Shown here: positions 9,164-17,100 of the stretch, piece after piece
Layout: each line of letters starts with the position of its first letter
Position numbering within the stretch: the first letter of the stretch is position 1
The notes under the pieces: model-generated
Told to the model about the DNA's origin: nothing
Seen by the model: only the letters and a program-made list of their open reading frames with translations
The model's database searches: none
Assembly (NCBI GenBank): GCA_030650025.1
Contig: JAUSEN010000015.1
Location: 77,728 to 117,577 of the forward strand
Direction of reading: 5' to 3'
Length of the DNA stretch: 39,850 bases
From: Candidatus Magasanikiibacteriota bacterium
GTDB taxonomy: Bacteria; Patescibacteriota; Patescibacteriia; Magasanikbacterales; GWA2-37-8
Position numbers and translations under genes: made by a program

Positions 9164-11212
9164 CTATTTTTCCTCGGCCATTTCAATATCCCAAATTTCT
9201 TTGCCAATCTTTTTTTCAATGTCATCTAAATCGCTTAATAAATGTTTTTCCCTATCTTGCTCCGCTTGAGACAATTCTTTGGAAAGCTTGATTTTATTGA
9301 GCGCTTCAATTTCCGATTCAATATCTCGCCGTAAAACCGCGAACCCGCGCCGTACCGATTCCTCCGCCTCTAAAATCTCGGCTAAAATAAGCTGGTGGCG
9401 TTTTTGGCCAAAATACCAATGGATCACTATATAGCCTAGCAAGAAAAGAATAATTAAGCAACTGATTATAAACAGAACCAAATAAATTAACTCAAAACTG
9501 ATATTGGAAGAACCGAGTTGGAGGCCGGAGGTGTTTATTTTCAGTTTAATTTGCGGCGAAGGCGGGCTTAGCTCCTCCCCTACTTTGCCCTGCGCCCAGA
9601 GGAGATAATTGCCGGCGTGTAAGAATTTAGGATGGCTGTAGAACCATTCGCCGCTCTTATCGCTCTTAATTATATCGCTAATTGTTTCGCCCGTGGATAA
9701 ATTCTGCAAATACAAGATTACGCTCGAAAGCGGAATGGCCACGCGCCCGCCCGCGTAAAAAATTTGCTCATTGGTGATATTCTCGGATACTGTGCTCACA
9801 ATCGGCGGCGGCACATTCACTTCGGAAGCGCTCGCCGGGGAAGTTAGTAGCCAAAGTAAAGGCAGGAAGGCCAAGAGAGCCACCAACAGACCATATTTTT
9901 GGCGGTATTTTTGCAAAAGCGCCAATTCGGACTCGATATTGGGCGGTAATTTTTTTTGCGTTTGGCTGATAGTTGCTTGGTGATGCCAACGGCGCACCCG
10001 CCATGCCAAGAACCCTAAAATTAAAATAGCCAATAAAATTATTGGTAAAATTACCACCCAAGGCACGGTGAGCGCCCCCCCAATCTGCAAACCGGCTTGA
10101 TCAGCCACGCTTAAAAACGGCGTCACAATTTCCAAACGTTTTTTTACTTCTTTATAATTTTGGGCTTGGTCATACGCCCGTACTATTACGTCATAACTTC
10201 CGAGCGCTAACTCTCCGGGTATATAAGGGCTGGCAGCTTCAATAAAAAGCGGCTGGGCAAAATCGGCCGGACTCTTTTTGCCGGGCGAATTTAGCTTTAA
10301 CGTGATTAGTTTAAGTTCATAGTGATCAATGCCAGACAAAGCGTCCGTGGTCGCAAAATTAAAAATAGGCAGGCGGTAAGTGGCGCGGGCGCGCGGAGCA
10401 ATTTCTATGGGGAAGCTGGCCGGAGCCGTGGAATCAATTTTAACCGCGAAATGCGTGGCCCCTCCCCAAATAATTTCTTTCAGGGCTTTAATATGAAAAT
10501 AATGAATGCCATCCTTTAAAGACTGATAGGTGACGCTCCGCCGCGCGCCCTCGGAGATATCGTCTGGGAAATCAATCGGCTCGCCATTGATAACATAACT
10601 ATAACCACCAGCCAAATCATCACTGTGCCAGCGTAAAACCACGGTTGGGCTCTGGTACCAGCGGCTTTGATCCGGGTGCGATTCAGACACCACAATCGGC
10701 CCGGCCGGCGGCGGCAAAATCAAATTATAAATCGCGTTGCTGGTTTGGTTAAGAGCGTCCGTGCCATGGCCATCGTTTAAAAGCACGCGCGACGCGTCGG
10801 AGAATCTAAGCAGAGCCGGCCCTACTGACTTAACTCGAAACGTCAGCGTCATTATCAAACCATTAGAAAGATTAATGCCTCCCGGGATCCCTCCTTGTAA
10901 CACAACCTTGCCGTTTTGATTATCAACGTTAGGCAGGGTTGTCCACAAGCTGATAATCGAACTGCCCGTGGAAGGAGACACAAGTTGCAAACGATCCGCC
11001 GGGAAAGATAGGGCCGCTCCAATAGTGTTAACGGACTGCTTTTCCGTATTTAAATAAATCGAAATATTAAACGTGCTACCGACTACAAATGTTCCGGCGG
11101 CTGGCGTAATAGACATTGTCGCGGCCGAGGAACCGCTCGGCAACAAAAAAATTAGCCAAGCTGCCCCCACAGCCGCTAATTTTAACGCTAAAATATGCAA
11201 TTTTTTTCTCAT
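9164..11212 (-). CDS. Secreted, membrane-anchored protein with an N-terminal cohesin-like domain
   Basis: Signal peptide; MSITPAAGTFVVGSTFNISIYLNTEKQSVNTIGAALSFPADRLQLVS...GGINLSNGLIMTLTFRVKS fits cohesin_I; Ig-like TDALSGIDHYEL; several TM segments and a cytoplasmic coiled tail. Confidence 0.8.
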   Translation of the reverse strand: MRKKLHILALKLAAVGAAWLIFLLPSGSSAATMSITPAAGTFVVGSTFNISIYLNTEKQSVNTIGAALSFPADRLQLVSPSTGSSIISLWTTLPNVDNQNGKVVLQGGIPGGINLSNGLIMTLTFRVKSVGPALLRFSDASRVLLNDGHGTDALNQTSNAIYNLILPPPAGPIVVSESHPDQSRWYQSPTVVLRWHSDDLAGGYSYVINGEPIDFPDDISEGARRSVTYQSLKDGIHYFHIKALKEIIWGGATHFAVKIDSTAPASFPIEIAPRARATYRLPIFNFATTDALSGIDHYELKLITLKLNSPGKKSPADFAQPLFIEAASPYIPGELALGSYDVIVRAYDQAQNYKEVKKRLEIVTPFLSVADQAGLQIGGALTVPWVVILPIILLAILILGFLAWRVRRWHHQATISQTQKKLPPNIESELALLQKYRQKYGLLVALLAFLPLLWLLTSPASASEVNVPPPIVSTVSENITNEQIFYAGGRVAIPLSSVILYLQNLSTGETISDIIKSDKSGEWFYSHPKFLHAGNYLLWAQGKVGEELSPPSPQIKLKINTSGLQLGSSNISFELIYLVLFIISCLIILFLLGYIVIHWYFGQKRHQLILAEILEAEESVRRGFAVLRRDIESEIEALNKIKLSKELSQAEQDREKHLLSDLDDIEKKIGKEIWDIEMAEEK

Positions 11213-11226
11213 GTGTTATCTTGCGC

Positions 11227-12204
11227 CTAAGTTTGAGAAATTCTCCGGCGATGCCTGATGCGCCATATCTCGGCGATTAGTAAACAAATAACTAATAAAA
11301 TTCCGGCGAACACATAACCAAAATTAGAGCGCGCGGCTTCGGCCTTCTTACTCACTAATTCTACACGAAAATTACCATTCTTGTCTATAGCCTTAACAAA
11401 AATATTTGCTTTGAGGCTTTGATCTTTAAGCAGATACGGGCTGGCCGCCTTGACCCAAACGGAATCTTGGTTGTCGGTAGAGAATGCTTCTTGAACTTCG
11501 TAATAATCAATTCCCGAACCAGAATCCTGGGTAGAGAACGCCACAAACCACTGATTATCAAAAACAGTCTCGTTACGGCCGAGTACCGGCACAAATTCCA
11601 TGGGTGGTAAAATATCAAACGAGATTAAACTGCTAGTTATTGGTACGGTTATGGATTCCGTGGCTAAAGCTGTTTCTGCCAAGCGGAAACTAATATTTTT
11701 GACAGTGGAACTTACCACTGTGCCGAGGCCATTACTCGTCACCGCTTTCACTCCTGTCAACTGCACCAAAAATGTTTCCCCAAGCGCCAAGGAACTGGTC
11801 GGCTGTAAATATAGTGAAAATAAATGGCCCGCTCTCGTACTGACTCCGCCGGCCATTACCCCGCTAAAAGCCACTTGTCTAAAACCACCCGTTACCGTTA
11901 CTTTATCTAAGCGCGGTTCCTCTACCCAAAAAGATACTAAACTCTTGGTAGTTTCAACGAATACTGCTTCCAAAGCCGCCGGAAATTTAATTACACCTTC
12001 AACCGCGTTAATAGCGTCGTTCTCGGTGTTAATCATCAAACTGACTTTAATTGGTTCTTGTCCGCGAGCCTCGAGAGTGGCGCTCTCCAGCGAAAAAATC
12101 GCGGCCCGAGCCGGAGATATAACAAAAAACTGGCCAATTCCAAAAATAAAAATTCCCAGAATCGCTGATAAACCTGCTAAAAATTTACTATTACGCTCGG
12201 CCAT
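11227..12204 (-). CDS. Second cohesin-like, membrane-anchored protein
   Basis: Signal peptide; EPIKVSLMINTENDAINAVEGVIKFPAALEAVFVETTKSLVSFWVEEP...AGHLFSLYLQP; C-terminal TM helix plus RIRHRRR. Confidence 0.75.
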   Translation of the reverse strand: MAERNSKFLAGLSAILGIFIFGIGQFFVISPARAAIFSLESATLEARGQEPIKVSLMINTENDAINAVEGVIKFPAALEAVFVETTKSLVSFWVEEPRLDKVTVTGGFRQVAFSGVMAGGVSTRAGHLFSLYLQPTSSLALGETFLVQLTGVKAVTSNGLGTVVSSTVKNISFRLAETALATESITVPITSSLISFDILPPMEFVPVLGRNETVFDNQWFVAFSTQDSGSGIDYYEVQEAFSTDNQDSVWVKAASPYLLKDQSLKANIFVKAIDKNGNFRVELVSKKAEAARSNFGYVFAGILLVICLLIAEIWRIRHRRRISQT

Positions 12205-12205
12205 A

Positions 12206-13549
12206 TTAACCTGTCCAATAATAAATAAAAATACTAAAATCCACTAAATCAATGATACCGTCGGCATTTAAATCTATTTCCGCCGGCACACTCTGGCGAT
12301 TAAACCAATAAAGTAAAATAGAAAAATCTATAATATTTACTTGACAGTCAGTGTTAAAATCCGCCTGGAGTGGGCACTCCGCGGCCGGCACTCGAGGCGC
12401 GGTTTTATCGCCAATAATAATATTGATCGGTCTGCTCCATTCGCTAACCTGCCCTTTTTTTTCTACCCTGGTTCTAATGGTAATGGGTCCCTTTTTAAAA
12501 ATTTTTGTATCCAGCTTAAAATTATAATTGCCATCAGCGCCGGATTTAGTTTTATTTAAAAATTTGCCTGGCTCAACCAGAATAGTAACCTCGGCTAAAG
12601 GCGCTGTTTGCCCGGAGATATCAGCTTCTTCACCCCGTTTAACTTCGGCCTCCCCTGCTGAAATTGACGGCGCCAAAATTAACAGTCCCGTGTTAATAGT
12701 CTGGCCCGCCGCTAAATTTAAAAGCAGGCTGGTAGGCGCCGAACGCCGCCCGCTCTGGTCCGTAGAAAAAATAGTAAAGATAGATTGCCCGGGCGCTAAA
12801 TCAGTAAAATTCCCGAAGAATTTTCCTTCAAAATCGGATTTGAATTCACTAAATAACACGCCATCGCGCAATATCGTCACTTGGCTATTGGGGACAGTTT
12901 CGCCCGTCAAATTTAAGCTAGCGAAAGTTAGCGTTGTTACTAGGAGCGGACCCGGGCCTCCTCCGGAAGCGGCCGCGACTACCGGAGTAACAGCGCTAAC
13001 CGGAGTCGCCGCGACTATGGATGAAGACACCACGCTTTGGCCAAAGGCATCAAGCGCCCTGACTACAAAATAATAAGCCGTCCCATTAGTGAGACTACTC
13101 TGTAGCGAGCTTAAAATATTGCCAACGTTGCTATAGCTAAAAGACCCATTGGCATTTAAGCCTTGGCCTACTTCGTAAGCCGCCACATTAAACCCCAGGC
13201 TCCCGATCGCCGCTGTCCACGCCAAACTCACTTGAGCGTTCCCCGCCGCCGCGCTCAAAATCGGCGCCGTGACTACCGGAAAATAAAACCACCCGAGCCG
13301 CGCTATAAAAGCGCTACTGGTGCTCTCGCCGATGATTGCTTGGCCCGACCCGCTGTATACTTGAAAATTAGAAGAGGATGAATACCCGCCCTGAATAGTC
13401 AAAATTGGATTAGAATCGTTAAAATCACCGGATTGCAATTCTTGAGCCGAGGCAGTGGTCGCGGACAAAATTAAAACCACTAACAAAAGCAATTTTGATA
13501 ATTTTAAACCGCCTATAAATTTATTAAAATTATTAAATTTTCCCCTCAT
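12206..13549 (-). CDS. Secreted protein with FN3-like and carboxypeptidase-regulatory-like modules and a C-terminal dockerin type I domain
   Basis: C-terminal duplicated Ca-binding motif: ADFNTDCQVNIIDFSILLYWFNRQ...EIDLNADGIIDLVDFSIFIYYWTG. Confidence 0.8.
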   Translation of the reverse strand: MRGKFNNFNKFIGGLKLSKLLLLVVLILSATTASAQELQSGDFNDSNPILTIQGGYSSSSNFQVYSGSGQAIIGESTSSAFIARLGWFYFPVVTAPILSAAAGNAQVSLAWTAAIGSLGFNVAAYEVGQGLNANGSFSYSNVGNILSSLQSSLTNGTAYYFVVRALDAFGQSVVSSSIVAATPVSAVTPVVAAASGGGPGPLLVTTLTFASLNLTGETVPNSQVTILRDGVLFSEFKSDFEGKFFGNFTDLAPGQSIFTIFSTDQSGRRSAPTSLLLNLAAGQTINTGLLILAPSISAGEAEVKRGEEADISGQTAPLAEVTILVEPGKFLNKTKSGADGNYNFKLDTKIFKKGPITIRTRVEKKGQVSEWSRPINIIIGDKTAPRVPAAECPLQADFNTDCQVNIIDFSILLYWFNRQSVPAEIDLNADGIIDLVDFSIFIYYWTG

Positions 13550-13557
13550 ATTAACAA

Positions 13558-13594
13558 ATATAGCCGCCTACTCAAACTAAGCAGACGGCTATAT
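13558..13594. terminator. Hairpin between the 142-aa gene and the dockerin gene (possible terminator)
   Basis: ATATAGCCGCCT / AGACGGCTATAT arms with one wobble pair; short T-run on the + side. Confidence 0.5.
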
Positions 13595-13641
13595 TGCTTT
13601 TTATCACTAAATCCGTTTGGTTCTCAATCTTTGCTTTATCT

Positions 13642-14070
13642 TTACTGCGTTGAAGTAGCCGTTTCGCTCCGCGCCGGAGCAGTGGCTGGTTTAGCTCCGG
13701 CCGCGCCCTGTTCATTGCCAATCGTTAAAGGAGCCACCTCTAAAATGCGATTTTCCAAAACACTGTACAAAATCGCTTTCCGAGCATTGGTATAAATTAA
13801 AACTTTGTCGCCGGCTTTGGCCTTAGCAAAAAACGGCTGTTCTTTTAGTTTTTCTGGCTCGATTACTGTCGCCACGGTGGGGGTTTCGCCCTCTGGCAAC
13901 GCAATTAATTTGCCTACCTGGGCGACTAAATCGTTCACCGTATCTTGAACGACTTTTTGCGGATTGGCTTTAATGGCCGTGTATTGGCGATAAAAATAAA
14001 CAGCTCCACCGCCAAACACGATTACTAAAAGCACCAAAACGAACACTAGACCTTTTTGTTTTGAATCCAT
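13642..14070 (-). CDS. Hypothetical single-TM protein
   Basis: N-terminal TM segment (GLVFVLVLLVIVFGGGAVYFY) followed by an extracytoplasmic ~100-aa domain (KAGDKVLIYTNARKAILYSVLENRILEVAPL). Confidence 0.75.
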   Translation of the reverse strand: MDSKQKGLVFVLVLLVIVFGGGAVYFYRQYTAIKANPQKVVQDTVNDLVAQVGKLIALPEGETPTVATVIEPEKLKEQPFFAKAKAGDKVLIYTNARKAILYSVLENRILEVAPLTIGNEQGAAGAKPATAPARSETATSTQ

Positions 14071-14139
14071 ATAGTATTAAGTAATATGAATATATAAGTT
14101 GAGAAAATTTTTCGACTAACTTTAGTATATACCAATTAT

Positions 14140-17100
14140 CTAATTTTGGGAAGTGGGTTCATACACAACCACCGGTGACGCCGGATCCACGTTCAAAGTA
14201 ACGTTGCTTTCAAGCGTTTCTGGAGGCTCCGGGGCTGGCGTTACCTCCGGAGTGGTGACCGCGTTATCAGTGGTATTGTCTATTACTACACTGGCTTCTT
14301 CTATAACTTCTGGAGAACTACTCGTGGTGGTGATGGGGAGTGCCGGCAGAAGAGCAGACTCAACAGTAGTGCTGGTAGTATCGTCAGCAATCGGCGCGGT
14401 AAGCAAAGTATCTGTAGTTGTAGTTATAATTACAGACGAAGAACTGCTCGCGGTAACCACAGTTTCCAGGCTAACCGATTCTAAAATTGCAGATTCAGTG
14501 GTCAGTGTATTCGGGGTGTTAAGAGGATCGGTAACAGCCGGAGAAGCAAATGTCTTGGCATTATTCACGGCTAAAGCAATCCAGTTGATAGTCACGTCTT
14601 GCCCGGCCGGTTTACTCAAAACAATCGTAAAACCTTTGACTGTTTTGTTAATTATTATAAACCTGGTATCTTCCGCGAACAATCTCGCAATCTCCTCTTC
14701 TGTGCTGGTAGCCGTGCTGGTTGGCGCGTTCACCGCCACCACCGCACTCACCACCGGTAGATCTAAATACTCATTATCAAATACCACATCTACCAACCTC
14801 TCCCCTACTCTTACAAGCGCGAACCCGGCTGTATCCGCGTTAAAGTACGGCCGCCCGATAAACCAAGCGTCTGATGTAATATTTATATTTTGCCCCAGCG
14901 CTTCGATATTATTTGTTTGCAAGCCTCCAAAAAACATTGCTAAACCCTGGACGTTTAATTTATCGTTGATATCCAAATTATCTACCGAGATATAAGGCGC
15001 GCTACTCGCGAACTTGAATTCGATTGATGAAGATGATGAAGATGAAGTGGAAACCATCTGCGCGGCAAAATTCGCCAAATTATTTTCTACCTCGCTTAAA
15101 CGTTTATCTAGCTTATCTATTCTCTCGGCTATCGCCAATGAAGATGACGCAATTTCGGCTAATTTCAGAGCAAATTCACTAATAATCGGGCTGTCTATTT
15201 TATCTACTTTAATAGTTGGCACGATGAGCCCGCCAGATATGACCATAGCTTCAGCTGTGCTCGTGCCCGCGACATACAAACGCTCCGCGTAAACTTCCTC
15301 GGCGGTAACATTGAGCGGAGTAGAGGTGGTCTCCTCAATTAAGCCACTTTCACTAGAGCTGGCCAGGAGCTCGCCCACGCGGGAATCCAGCAAACTCAAG
15401 CGATTGGTAAAAATATCAAAACCGGTTATCTTCTCGGCCTGAATTTCTTTGGCTGTCAGTTTGCCGCTAAATGCACCGTTGCCAAAACTATCCAAAATAA
15501 TAGCCGGGGTGCTGGAAGCGTTGGCGGTTGAAGAAGAAGTCGTTGAAGAAACGCTTGGGGAAGCGGCAATTACCAACCGACTATTCTCATTAAGATAAAC
15601 ATTAAGATCCTGTTCTGGCAGTGAAACCAAGGCCGCGGTTTGAACCTCGCCTGCCAATAACTTTGGCGTAACCACTTCTAGGCCGGCGATTACTCGATCA
15701 GTAAATAGTTCTGAAACAATGGTAGACGTGGTGATCTGTCGCTTGTCGCTTAATAATTTGGCCAACATGGCGCGGCTCATGTCAAAGTTTTCTGGAATAT
15801 CAGACATATCAAGTCCGCTCTCTTCCATAACTTTATTAGTGGCAATCCCACTAAAAAAGGTGGTATTGACAAGAGTCAAAACTTTACAAACCAAACCGCT
15901 CGAACAGCGCGCGTCTTCCAGAGCTACGCCTACTGTTACCCCCGCTTTAGTCGCGCGCATGGCTATGCCCGGAACCGAAGAAACCGTTAGAGAATCGCCG
16001 GCCTTAATTGGTCCGCTCTCATTAGAAACATTTACAGGCACGCGCCCAGCCAAAGCAATAGGTTTGGCATTTTTGCTACTGCCAAGCAAATCTCCGCCCA
16101 TGACTTGAAACGGTATCGTAGACACCACGCCAACAACCTTACTGCCAGGTTTTGCTTTTTCTAAAATTGAAGTTTTGGCAAGACCAAGAGCAAAAGACTC
16201 GTATTCTAGAGAGCTGGTACTTATGGCCACCAAATCGCCTGGCACCACATCTCCCCTAGCCTCGTACCATTCGGCCAAATCGCCACCCGAAGAGTTGTAA
16301 GAGATAACAACCACAACGCCAGACGCTCCGTCGCCGCCATCACCAGCTACGGCCGTATCAACGCTCGCGGAGCCGCCACCACCGGCGCCATAAGCAATAG
16401 CGTCATCTCCTGCCGAAGTGCCAACTGCTGTAACAATACCGCCGGCTCCCCCGCCGCCCCAATAACTAGCGCCGCCCTGGCCGCCATTCGCCGAATTATC
16501 AATTAAAATAAATCCGTCTTCGCCCGCGGCGCCGCCAAGATTAACATCTCCAGTGGTAGTCGCGACCGCACCCGCGCCTCCAGCCGTAGTCATAATAGTA
16601 AGGGCGGTGTAGGAGGAGTCAGTACCTATCCCGCCAAAACCAGGATTGGCTCCAACTAAAAGCGTAGTGCCAAAGGTTGATGTTGTGCCTTCCGCTCCAT
16701 CCTTGCCATCATTCACGGCGCCGGCTCCGCCCGCGCCAACCGTGAAAGATTGCGAAGAACCCAGTGTCCCGGCCGTAAACATTTCTATAGAGGTGCCGCC
16801 AGAGCCTCCTCCGCCTGCCGCGGTGTTAACCGTAGCGCCATTATTTTCGGCAATACCGCCACCGCCCCCGCCGCCGGTAATAATCACTTGGGCGTAATCA
16901 ATGCCCGCCGGGGCGGTCCAGGTGCCGCCACTACCGGCGGTTGAAGATACATATATACTAAAACTGGAGGTGCTACCACCACCACAGCCAGAGCAATTAG
17001 TAACATTTAGGGTGGTAATGTTAGCTGTAGTAATATTGGCCGTGGTAATGGAGGAACTGGTGTGAGTGGAAGTAGCAAAAGTAGAAGTGCCGCTAGTAAC

